Shown here one piece after another: positions 1 through 5,068 of a stretch of DNA of 5,068 bases. Within the stretch, counting starts at the first letter, position 1. Each line of letters begins with the position of its first letter. The DNA comes from Gallionella sp. (GTDB taxonomy: Bacteria > Pseudomonadota > Gammaproteobacteria > Burkholderiales > Gallionellaceae). Location of the stretch: NCBI GenBank assembly GCA_017880945.1, contig JADGRM010000160.1, positions 1-5,068 of the forward strand, written 5' to 3'. The notes beneath the pieces are model-generated. The model was given only the letters and a program-made list of their open reading frames with translations, was not told where the DNA came from and searched no databases. The position numbers and the translations under genes are program-made.

Positions 1-987
1 CAGCATCGACGGTTCATCGGGCGGCTTGCCGGTGTAGGTGGAATGGTAGATCGGGTCACGGCGCATCGTGATGCGCTCTATCGTGAACACCGGGAATTTG
101 TCCTGCTCGTTGTAGTAACCGGTGTGGTCGCCATACGGCCCTTCCAGCGCCATTTCATCGGGGTGGATCACGCCTTCCAGAACGATCTCGGCACTGGCCG
201 GTACCTGCAGATCGCTGCCCAGACATTTCACCAGTTCGGTCTTGCTGCCGCGCAACAATCCGGCGAATTGATATTCGGAAAGGCTGTCCGGCACCGGCGT
301 GACCGCGCCGAGGATAGTGGCCGGATCGGCCCCGATCACCACTGCGATCGGGAACGGCTTGCCCGGGTGCGTCTTGCGCCAGTCCTGAAAGTCCAGCGCG
401 CCGCCGCGCTGCGCCAGCCAGCGCATGATGACCTTGTTCGGCGCGATCACCTGCTGGCGGTAGATGCCGAGATTCTGGCGCGGCTTGTTAGGCCCGCGCG
501 TGACCACCAGGCCCCAGGTGATCAGCGGCGCAACATCGCCTGGCCAGCAGGTCTGGATAGGCAGCTTGCCCAGGTCCACTGCCGTGCCTTCCCACACCAC
601 ATCCTGGCAAGGCGCGCTGGACAGGACTTTGGGCGACATGTTGAGTACCTGCTTCAACACCGGCCATTTTTCCCAGGCATCCTTCAAACCCTTGGGCGGT
701 TCGGGTTCCTTGAGATAGGCGAGCAGCTTGCCTACCTCGCGCAACGCAGCGGTGGATTCTTCACCCATGCCCAGGGCCACGCGGCGCGGCGTGCCGAACA
801 GGTTGGCGAGTACAGGCATGGTATGCCCGGCAGGATTCTCGAACAATATAGCCGGGCCTTGCGCGCGCAACACGCGGTCGCAGATCTCGGTCATTTCCAG
901 ATACGGCGAAACCGGCGCGGTGACGCGCTTGAGTTCGCCGAGTTTTTCCAGTTGTGCGATGAAATCGCGCAGGTCGTGGTATTTCAT
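1..987 (-). CDS. ubiD: 4-hydroxy-3-polyprenylbenzoate decarboxylase UbiD (N-terminal 329 residues, runs off the window)
   Basis: UbiD removes the carboxyl group of 4-hydroxy-3-polyprenylbenzoate in ubiquinone synthesis, using prenylated FMN supplied by UbiX. Translating the minus strand from the ATG at 985-987 gives an unbroken frame of exactly 329 codons to the window edge, about two thirds of the usual ~490 residues. From memory, it aligns almost without gaps to Escherichia coli UbiD. The start MKYHDLRDFI matches MKYNDLRDF, offset by three residues. Other matches are LFENP (48-52), LREVGKLLA (82-90), ITWGLVVTRGP (156-166), RQNLGIYRQQ (170-179), IMRWLAQRGGALD (187-199), GADPATILGAVTPVPD (219-234) and EGPYGDHTGYYNE (282-294). 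N172 and E238 fall at the metal/prFMN ligand positions, and D287 at the proposed proton-donor position. AGGGGA at 992-997 (reverse strand) is a good ribosome binding site four bases before the start. The C-terminal third lies outside the window. It follows two acyltransferase genes on the same strand and may be cotranscribed with them. Confidence 0.96.
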   Translation of the reverse strand, partial: MKYHDLRDFIAQLEKLGELKRVTAPVSPYLEMTEICDRVLRAQGPAILFENPAGHTMPVLANLFGTPRRVALGMGEESTAALREVGKLLAYLKEPEPPKGLKDAWEKWPVLKQVLNMSPKVLSSAPCQDVVWEGTAVDLGKLPIQTCWPGDVAPLITWGLVVTRGPNKPRQNLGIYRQQVIAPNKVIMRWLAQRGGALDFQDWRKTHPGKPFPIAVVIGADPATILGAVTPVPDSLSEYQFAGLLRGSKTELVKCLGSDLQVPASAEIVLEGVIHPDEMALEGPYGDHTGYYNEQDKFPVFTIERITMRRDPIYHSTYTGKPPDEPSML

Positions 988-991
988 GAAA

Positions 992-997
992 TCCCCT
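992..997 (-). promoter_or_regulatory. Ribosome binding site of ubiD
   Basis: The minus strand reads AGGGGA, four bases before the ATG at 985-987. This purine-rich site supports the start that gives the MKYHDL N-terminus. It lies just outside the palindromic repeat, so the repeat does not hide it. Confidence 0.6.
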
Positions 998-1005
998 TTT
1001 GCAGA

Positions 1006-1087
1006 CCCTCTCCCCCAGCCCCTCTCCCGCCAGCGGGAGAGGGGAGCAACTCCCTCGCCCCTTGGGGGAGAGGGTTGGGGAGAGGGG
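1006..1087. repeat. REP-like G/C-rich palindromic intergenic repeat (two tandem hairpins)
   Basis: Pyrimidine-rich and purine-rich blocks alternate to give strong dyad symmetry. The first hairpin is perfect: 12 bases (1019-1030, CCCCTCTCCCGC) pair with 1033-1044 across a two-base centre. A second, with one mismatch/bulge, pairs 1052-1061 with 1064-1074. The outer arms 1006-1028 and 1064-1087 also match imperfectly, so the block could fold as one long cruciform. Repeats of this CCCTCTCCC...GGGAGAGGG type are known from intergenic regions of many beta- and gammaproteobacteria and resemble REP/BIME elements moved by RAYT transposases. The right end lies two bases from the acyltransferase stop codon (1090-1092). 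In the transcript it could stabilise the upstream mRNA end or attenuate read-through into ubiD. There is no U-run typical of an intrinsic terminator on the minus strand. Confidence 0.85.
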
Positions 1088-1089
1088 TT

Positions 1090-1959
1090 TTAATAGAACC
1101 TTGCCTCGCCCTCAGGGCGAGTCTTGAAGCGTTTATGCAGCCAGAAATACTGTTCCGGCATCTCGCGCACACGGTCTTCGATGAACTCGTTCACGCGGCG
1201 GGTATCCGCAATGTCATCCCCGCTCGGATAATTCTCCCAGGCCGGATAGAAGGTCAGCACATAACCTGCCCCGCCGGGCAACAGGCGCGTGATGCTGGGG
1301 ACGACTTTCGCTCCGGCCATCTGCGCGATGCGCGCCACCGAGGTCATGGTCGCGGCAGGCACGCCGAAGAAGGGAATGAACGCGCCGTCCTTGACACCCT
1401 GATCCTGGTCCGGCGGATAGATGAACGGCATGCCTGCGCGCATCCCCTTGAGGATGGGACGCAGTCCTTGTTGACGCGAATACAGGCGCTGGTTGCGGAA
1501 GCGGGCACGCTTTTTCAAGAGCAGTTCGGTCAGATAGAGGTTCTTCTGGTTTGCATACATGCACACCGTATCTGCATGCTGCGCGATCCATTGCCCCCCG
1601 ACATCCATGCCGACGAAATGCGGCGTGAGCAGGATGGATGGCTTGTCCTTGACCGCCTCGAAATGTTCGACGCCTTCAACACGGATCAGGCTGGAAATGT
1701 ATTCGGCGCTCGACCACCACAGGATGCTGCGCTCGATCAGGCCGCGAGCGAACATCTTGAAGTGCTCGCGCAATAGTTTCTTTCGCGCCTCTTCGCTCAA
1801 GTCGGGGAAGCACAGTTTCAAATTGATGCTGCCCACCCTGCGGCGTTCGGCAGCGATCAGGTAAAGCAGAGAGCCCAGGGTAGTGCCGACCCACACCAGC
1901 ACGCGGAACGGCAGGAAGTGCATCAGCCACAACAGGAATATCCCTGACCGCACTAGCAT
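1090..1959 (-). CDS. LpxL/HtrB-family lipid A (lysophospholipid-type) acyltransferase, second of a tandem pair
   Basis: This 289-residue protein belongs to the family that adds secondary fatty acyl chains to the lipid A precursor at the inner face of the inner membrane, using acyl-ACP. The N-terminus (about residues 3-38) is hydrophobic, as expected for a membrane anchor. The catalytic HX4D/E motif is H114-FVGM-D119 inside LLTPHFVGMDVGG. Further family signatures are YPPDQDQG (181-188) with FIPFFG (194-199), and a C-terminal QYFWLHKRFKTRPEGE (270-285). Length is normal for the family (about 290-310). The start at 1957-1959 has a strong GGGGAG Shine-Dalgarno (1965-1970) and overlaps the stop of the upstream acyltransferase as ATGCTAG, so translation is probably coupled. 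The family is certain. Whether it acts as LpxL, LpxM or on another lipid cannot be told from sequence alone, so no symbol is given. Confidence 0.93.
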   Translation of the reverse strand: MLVRSGIFLLWLMHFLPFRVLVWVGTTLGSLLYLIAAERRRVGSINLKLCFPDLSEEARKKLLREHFKMFARGLIERSILWWSSAEYISSLIRVEGVEHFEAVKDKPSILLTPHFVGMDVGGQWIAQHADTVCMYANQKNLYLTELLLKKRARFRNQRLYSRQQGLRPILKGMRAGMPFIYPPDQDQGVKDGAFIPFFGVPAATMTSVARIAQMAGAKVVPSITRLLPGGAGYVLTFYPAWENYPSGDDIADTRRVNEFIEDRVREMPEQYFWLHKRFKTRPEGEARFY

Positions 1960-2837
1960 GTGTGCTCCCCGCCCGCGCCTGGCGGCTGCACGCCGGGCGG
2001 TATTTTGTAACGGTTATAACTCCATAGATACTGTGCGGGAGAAATAGCGATCACGCGTTCCAAAGCCGCATTGATTTGCAGCGGCACGGATTTTGAAATA
2101 TCCAAGGGCAGCGGCTCGATACGCAAATTGTATCCCGCTCCTCGTGGAAGCCGTTCGGCATAGACCAGCAGTACCGTCGCACCGCTGGCCTGGGCCAGCC
2201 GACCACTCAAAGTCATCGTGTAAGCCGGACGCGCAAAAAAATCCACCCACTCGCCCTCGCCCTGGCTGGGCACTTGGTCGGGCAATAAACCGATCGCCTC
2301 GCCGCGTTTAAGGGCCTTGTAAAGCAGGCGCACACCGCCGATATCGGCGGTTGCCAGGCGAACCAATCCGCGTTCACGGCCTCTGCGCATCACATTTTCC
2401 AGCCAACCTTGCTTGGGTGAACGATACAAACACGTCACCGGCAGATGCTGTCCTACATACAGGCTGGTTATTTCAAAACAACCCCAATGCGGGGTAAGAA
2501 AGATAATTCCCTTGCCGCGTGCGCGGGCTGCTTCGATATGTTCCCAGCCTTGGCAGCTCTTTACCGTGGCGCAGACTTGTTCCAGCGGCCTGCCCCATAC
2601 CCAGGGCAACTCGACGATGTTTTTACCCGCCTCGGCAATGGCCTGGTTGAGCAGGGCGGCATAGTGCTTTTCATCCGTGGCGAGATGCGTCTGACGCAAG
2701 TTTTCTTCCGTGCGTGCGGCGTACTGTTTAGACATGATAAAGGTGATGTGGCCAAGCAGTGCGCCCAAACCCTGCAGCCATCGGAGCGGCAAGCTTGATA
2801 GCAGGCGAAAGATCAATTTGAACAGGAAAGAGGTCAT
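1953..2837 (-). CDS. LpxL/HtrB-family lipid A acyltransferase, first of a tandem pair
   Basis: This 294-residue protein is in the same acyltransferase family as its downstream neighbour but clearly divergent from it. The N-terminal 35 residues are hydrophobic (FLFKLIFRLLSSLPLRWL...), a likely inner-membrane anchor. The catalytic motif here is H117-WGCF-E122 in FLTPHWGCFEITS, with Glu in place of the Asp of its partner. Other signatures are YRSPKQ (138-143), a GLLPDQVP segment (183-190), DFFARPAYTMT (199-209) with the usual F-x-G replaced by FFARP, and QYLWSYNRYK (269-278) near the C-terminus. The expected role is secondary acylation of Kdo2-lipid IVA. The start at 2835-2837 has no obvious Shine-Dalgarno, but it gives the usual LpxL-type N-terminus. 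It is divergent from metK across 67 bases, and its stop overlaps the next gene's start by 7 bases, so the two form an operon. The exact acyl position and chain length cannot be deduced. Confidence 0.92.
   Translation of the reverse strand: MTSFLFKLIFRLLSSLPLRWLQGLGALLGHITFIMSKQYAARTEENLRQTHLATDEKHYAALLNQAIAEAGKNIVELPWVWGRPLEQVCATVKSCQGWEHIEAARARGKGIIFLTPHWGCFEITSLYVGQHLPVTCLYRSPKQGWLENVMRRGRERGLVRLATADIGGVRLLYKALKRGEAIGLLPDQVPSQGEGEWVDFFARPAYTMTLSGRLAQASGATVLLVYAERLPRGAGYNLRIEPLPLDISKSVPLQINAALERVIAISPAQYLWSYNRYKIPPGVQPPGAGGEHTC
1965..1970 (-). promoter_or_regulatory. Ribosome binding site of the second acyltransferase, inside the end of the first
   Basis: The minus strand reads GGGGAG, five bases before the ATG at 1957-1959. 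It lies within the last codons of the upstream acyltransferase. Together with the ATGCTAG start/stop overlap it fixes the start and points to coupled translation. Confidence 0.65.
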
Positions 2838-2904
2838 CGGTGGTCAGGCGAACAATTTGATACAATGCGCGCCTTGAATTTTAAATTAGATTGAGCTGAG
2901 AATT
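2838..2904. promoter_or_regulatory. Shared divergent promoter region of metK and the acyltransferase operon
   Basis: Only 67 bases separate the two divergent start codons, so both promoters must lie here or inside the coding ends. For metK (plus strand) two readings exist. TACAAT at 2861-2866 is a good -10 hexamer (5 of 6) but lacks a clear -35. Alternatively, TTGATA at 2857-2862 serves as -35 (5 of 6) with a weaker TTAAAT -10 at 2881-2886, 18 bases away. For the minus strand a weak pair is TTTAAA (2880-2885) and TATCAA (2857-2862) with 17-base spacing. These overlap the plus-strand elements, so polymerase binding for the two directions would compete. The metK Shine-Dalgarno is poor: only GAG at 2898-2900, four bases before the ATG. 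All assignments are by eye. Confidence 0.4.
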
Positions 2905-4074
2905 ATGAGTGATTTCCTGTTTACTTCCGAATCGGTATCCGAAGGCCATCCGGACAAGGTGGCGGATCAGATTTCTGATGCCATTCTGGACGCTATTCTA
3001 GCGCAAGACCCGTATGCGCGTGTGGCGGCAGAGACGCTGACCAATACCGGACTGGTGGTTCTGGCTGGCGAGATCACGACTACCGCGAACGTGGACTACA
3101 TACACGTGGCGCGCAACACCATCAAGCGCATCGGCTACGACAACACCGACTATGGCATCGACTACAAGGGTTGCGCGGTGCTGGTGGCTTATGACAAGCA
3201 AAGCCCGGACATCGCTCAGGGCGTGGATCGCGCCTCGGATGACTTTCTGAATCAGGGCGCAGGCGACCAGGGCTTGATGTTCGGCTACGCCTGCGATGAA
3301 ACGCCAACGCTGATGCCGCTGGCGATTTACCTGGCGCACCGCGTGGTGGAACGCCAGGCGGAACTTCGCCACGACGGCCGTTTGCCATGGTTGCGCCCGG
3401 ATGCCAAATCGCAAGTGACGATCCGTTATCTGGACGGCAAGCCGCATTCGATCGACACCGTGGTGCTCTCGACTCAGCACGCGCCGGAAATGACGCTGCC
3501 CCAGATTCGCGAAGCCGCGATCGAGGAGATCATCAAGCCGATGCTGCCGAAAGAATTGATCAAAGGCAATATCAACTTTCTGGTCAACCCGACCGGACGC
3601 TTCGTCATCGGCGGACCGCAGGGCGATTGCGGACTGACCGGACGCAAGATCATCGTCGATACCTATGGTGGCGCAGCGCCACACGGGGGCGGTGCGTTTT
3701 CCGGCAAGGATCCGTCCAAGGTGGATCGTTCCGCCGCTTACGCGGGCCGTTATGTCGCCAAGAACATCGTTGCTGCGGGTTTGGCGACCAAATGCCTGGT
3801 GCAGATATCCTACGCGATCGGCGTGGCCAAACCGACCAGCGTGATGGTGGACACCTATGGAACCGGAAAAATCTCCAATGAAAAGCTGACCGAGCTGGTG
3901 TTGCGCCATTTCGACCTGCGTCCCAAGGGCATCGTGCAGATGCTCGATCTGCTGCGCCCGATTTATGAGAACACCGCCGCTTATGGCCACTTCGGCCGCG
4001 AAGAGCCGGGATTCACCTGGGAAGCCACGGATATCGCCCCCATATTGCGTGAGGATGCCGGCAATTTAAAGTAA
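2905..4074 (+). CDS. metK: S-adenosylmethionine synthetase MetK
   Basis: MetK makes S-adenosylmethionine from methionine and ATP in the cytoplasm, releasing phosphate and pyrophosphate. It is a homotetramer that needs Mg2+ and K+. The 389-residue frame is full length for the bacterial enzyme. It opens with LFTSESVSEGHPDKVADQIS, where GHPDK (14-18) carries the ATP-site histidine H15 and the metal-binding D17. GAGDQGLMFGYA (118-129) is the family signature hexapeptide region. GGGAFSGKDPSKVDRSAAY (261-279) is the phosphate-binding P-loop-like motif with its essential lysine and aspartate residues. The C-terminus has the usual AYGHFGRE (366-373). No key residue is missing. The start gives the standard MSDFLFTSES N-terminus despite a weak Shine-Dalgarno. 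Its SAM product becomes SAH, the substrate of the ahcY gene downstream, so the two genes flank one metabolic cycle. Confidence 0.98.
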   Translation: MSDFLFTSESVSEGHPDKVADQISDAILDAILAQDPYARVAAETLTNTGLVVLAGEITTTANVDYIHVARNTIKRIGYDNTDYGIDYKGCAVLVAYDKQSPDIAQGVDRASDDFLNQGAGDQGLMFGYACDETPTLMPLAIYLAHRVVERQAELRHDGRLPWLRPDAKSQVTIRYLDGKPHSIDTVVLSTQHAPEMTLPQIREAAIEEIIKPMLPKELIKGNINFLVNPTGRFVIGGPQGDCGLTGRKIIVDTYGGAAPHGGGAFSGKDPSKVDRSAAYAGRYVAKNIVAAGLATKCLVQISYAIGVAKPTSVMVDTYGTGKISNEKLTELVLRHFDLRPKGIVQMLDLLRPIYENTAAYGHFGREEPGFTWEATDIAPILREDAGNLK

Positions 4075-4098
4075 CTGTAGGGTGAGCTACGCCCACCT

Positions 4099-4373
4099 GT
4101 GAAATTCGTTTTGTGGGATGGCAGGCTGGACACGGCGATGCGAAGCATGCGGGGCGGGCAAGCCTGCTGCTTCGCGCTCCCGCACTAGGAGGGCTTCGCC
4201 CCACCGTGTCGCGCGAGCACCGCAAGGAGCCGCGCATAACCAGCGACTTTCCCGCTAGCGGGATTAGTCGAATGGCTAGTAGTTCCATCAGCGAACGACG
4301 AGGCATATCGTATAGATAGACGAAGAGTGAGCGAGCACGCGACACCGCGATTCGCCCACAAAACGAATTACAC
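4099..4373. mobile_element. MITE-like non-autonomous element with 19-bp terminal inverted repeats
   Basis: The left end 4099-4117 (GTGAAATTCGTTTTGTGGG) and the right end 4355-4373 are inverted copies matching at 18 of 19 positions. The inner 15 are perfect. The 275 bases between metK and the ahcY riboswitch contain no convincing gene: the open frames inside are short, lack family features and have no good ribosome binding site. Internal dyads include GACACGG 4129-4135 with CCGTGTC 4204-4210, GCGAAGCA 4140-4147 with TGCTTCGC 4168-4175, and GTGTCGCG 4206-4213 with CGCGACAC 4338-4345. A possible 5-base target duplication, CCACC, occurs at 4093-4097 and 4373-4377. It overlaps the last base of the right repeat and could be chance in GC-rich DNA. 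The structure fits a miniature inverted-repeat transposable element moved by a transposase encoded elsewhere. A large structured RNA is the alternative. Confidence 0.6.
4244..4270. repeat. Hairpin with perfect palindromic core inside the MITE-like element
   Basis: The core CCCGCTAGCGGG (4251-4262) is a perfect 12-base palindrome, extended by T4250/A4263. Outside a small internal loop, CGACT (4244-4248) pairs with AGTCG (4266-4270). No U-run follows on either strand, so a terminator is unlikely. It sits near the middle of the element and may be a structural or protein-binding feature of it. Confidence 0.5.
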
Positions 4374-4377
4374 CACC

Positions 4378-4458
4378 CTCCGAGGGGTGCTGCAGCGGGG
4401 CTGGATATCAGTCCCCCGTCAGGCTCGGAGTCAGTGGCTCAACGATGCAACTGCACCC
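4378..4458 (+). promoter_or_regulatory. S-adenosylhomocysteine (SAH) riboswitch aptamer
   Basis: The sequence matches the known SAH riboswitch layout. P1 is CTCCGAG (4378-4384) with CTCGGAG (4424-4430), seven pairs. P2 runs through CTG 4390-4392 with CAG 4420-4422 and an inner arm 4396-4403 with 4409-4418, containing a small bulge and a GATAT loop. The conserved CAGGCTCGG (4420-4428) closes P1. The 3' pseudoknot helix is GGGTGC (4385-4390) with GCACCC (4453-4458), six perfect pairs. The family consensus normally has GAGCGC/GCGCTC here, so both strands have changed while pairing is kept. A P3-like helix is possible at 4432-4435 with 4450-4453. SAH riboswitches are known upstream of ahcY, metH and metF genes and raise expression when SAH binds. 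The position before ahcY fits exactly. Only the pairing with P3 and the exact P2 bulges are uncertain. Confidence 0.93.
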
Positions 4459-4483
4459 ATTCATTAACCACTTATGAATGGAG
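4457..4483 (+). promoter_or_regulatory. Anti-Shine-Dalgarno hairpin: expression platform of the SAH riboswitch, with ahcY ribosome binding site
   Basis: CCATTCAT (4457-4464) pairs perfectly over eight bases with ATGAATGG (4474-4481) around a nine-base loop. The 3' strand includes the first GG of the ahcY Shine-Dalgarno GGAG (4480-4483), which lies six bases before the start codon. The first two bases of the hairpin, C4457-C4458, are also the last two bases of the aptamer pseudoknot. Inferred mechanism: when SAH stabilises the pseudoknot, the two G-C pairs at the hairpin base are lost and the ribosome binding site opens. Without SAH the hairpin can form and lower translation. No intrinsic terminator is visible, so control is probably translational. 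Confidence 0.75.
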
Positions 4484-4489
4484 TTTAAG

Positions 4490-5068
4490 ATGAACGCTGC
4501 TACAAAAGGATTCACCGATTACATCGTTGCCGATATGTCCCTGGCTGCATGGGGACGCAAGGAACTCGCGATTGCCGAAATCGAAATGCCCGGCCTGATG
4601 GCGATCCGCAAGGAATTCGCCCAGACCCAGCCGCTGAAAGGCGCGCGCATCACAGGCAGTCTGCACATGACCATCCAGACCGGCGTACTGATCGAAACAC
4701 TGGTAGCCCTCGGTGCGGAAGTGCGCTGGGCTTCCTGTAATATCTACTCTACGCAGGATCACGCTGCCGCCGCGATTGCCGCAACCGGTACGCCGGTGTT
4801 CGCGGTCAAAGGCGAAACGCTGACCGAGTACTGGGACTACACGCACCGCATCTTTGAATGGGCGGATGGCGGTTTTTCGAACATGATTCTGGACGACGGC
4901 GGCGATGCCACGCTGTTGCTGCATCTGGGCGCGCGTGCCGAGAAGGACGCATCCCTGTTGGACCATCCCGGCTCCGAGGAAGAGACGTGTTTGTACGCCT
5001 CGATCAAGGCCAAGCTGGCAGCAGATAAGAAATGGTATTCCACACGCCTTGCCGCGATCAAGGGTGTA
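4490..5068 (+). CDS. ahcY: Adenosylhomocysteinase AhcY (N-terminal 193 residues, runs off the window)
   Basis: AhcY (SAH hydrolase) splits S-adenosylhomocysteine into adenosine and homocysteine, using tightly bound NAD, in the cytoplasm. This relieves product inhibition of methyltransferases and feeds methionine resynthesis. The frame from the ATG at 4490-4492 is open for exactly 193 codons to the window edge. Family blocks are clear: VADMSLAAWGRKELAIAE (13-30), EMPGLMAIR (32-40), GARITGSLHMTIQTGVLIET (51-70, substrate-binding segment), WASCNIYSTQDHAAAAIA (80-97) and NMILDDGGDAT (131-141). After that, residues about 143-190 contain an extra stretch absent from the human enzyme, the insertion typical of many bacterial and plant AhcY proteins (total length about 470). 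The window ends just before the expected SEETTTG motif, so the NAD-binding domain is outside. GGAG at 4480-4483 is the ribosome binding site, controlled by the SAH riboswitch upstream. Confidence 0.97.
   Translation, partial: MNAATKGFTDYIVADMSLAAWGRKELAIAEIEMPGLMAIRKEFAQTQPLKGARITGSLHMTIQTGVLIETLVALGAEVRWASCNIYSTQDHAAAAIAATGTPVFAVKGETLTEYWDYTHRIFEWADGGFSNMILDDGGDATLLLHLGARAEKDASLLDHPGSEEETCLYASIKAKLAADKKWYSTRLAAIKGV

Noticed and set aside
43..1776. 577-codon open frame on the plus strand, the longest in the window
   Set aside because: It runs antisense through ubiD, the palindromic repeat and the second acyltransferase. Its translation is rich in H, R, A and Q and shows no family motifs, as expected for the reverse of GC-rich genes. 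The translated repeat appears in its middle as a P/G/R-rich stretch. The minus-strand genes are unmistakable.
2998..3990. 330-codon open frame antisense to metK
   Set aside because: It lies wholly inside metK, whose sequence is highly conserved and full length. The antisense product has no recognisable domain and no ribosome binding site I can support.
4077..4097. Short hairpin GTAG...CTAC with GGTG...CACC just after metK, considered as a terminator or part of the mobile element
   Set aside because: The two possible stems exclude each other, each has only four pairs, and no T-run follows. It may be the native metK 3' end or an older repeat remnant, but there is not enough to call.
4244..4270. 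Possible intrinsic terminator of metK
   Set aside because: The hairpin is strong, but no T-run follows it on the plus strand (the next bases are AATGGCTAG), and it lies 170 bases beyond the stop inside the MITE-like element.
4013..4345. 110-codon minus-strand frame and a 68-codon plus-strand frame (4113-4319) in the metK-ahcY gap
   Set aside because: Both fall mainly inside the inverted-repeat element. Their compositions are of low information and they show no motifs or good ribosome binding sites. They are better explained as chance frames in a non-coding element.
4472..4966. 164-codon minus-strand frame antisense to ahcY
   Set aside because: It is a shadow of the start of ahcY, which has clear family blocks and a matching riboswitch upstream.

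Overview
This window looks like a core-chromosome segment of a betaproteobacterium. The reasons are moderately high GC, a ubiquinone gene (ubiD), two adjacent LpxL-type lipid A acyltransferases divergent from metK, and an S-adenosylhomocysteine (SAH) riboswitch ahead of ahcY. The closest relatives may lie in the Nitrosomonadales/Gallionellaceae range, but that is a guess from gene order and general sequence character. No complete novel multi-gene system is visible. The interesting material is in the non-coding DNA.

Layout. Three genes run leftward on the minus strand from about 2837: a first LpxL/HtrB-family acyltransferase (1953-2837), a second that overlaps it by 7 bases (1090-1959), and the first 329 codons of ubiD (1-987, cut by the window edge). 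A REP-like palindromic repeat (1006-1087) nearly fills the gap between the second acyltransferase and ubiD. On the plus strand, metK (2905-4074) starts 67 bases from the first acyltransferase, so the two transcripts diverge from a very short shared region. Downstream of metK is a roughly 300-base non-coding gap. Most of it is a 275-base element with 19-base terminal inverted repeats (4099-4373), which looks like a MITE. Directly after it is an SAH riboswitch (4378-4458), then a hairpin that covers the ribosome binding site (4457-4481), then the first 193 codons of ahcY (4490-5068, cut by the window edge).

How the parts fit. MetK makes S-adenosylmethionine (SAM). Methyltransferases turn SAM into SAH, and AhcY removes SAH. 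The riboswitch between the two genes senses SAH and should switch ahcY on when it accumulates. The sequence suggests how: the last two bases of the aptamer pseudoknot (4457-4458) are also the first two bases of the helix that hides the ahcY Shine-Dalgarno, so the two structures are mutually exclusive. The minus-strand genes serve the envelope (lipid A secondary acylation) and the respiratory chain (ubiquinone). UbiD's pathway also uses SAM in its later methylation steps, but the gene order alone does not show a functional link.
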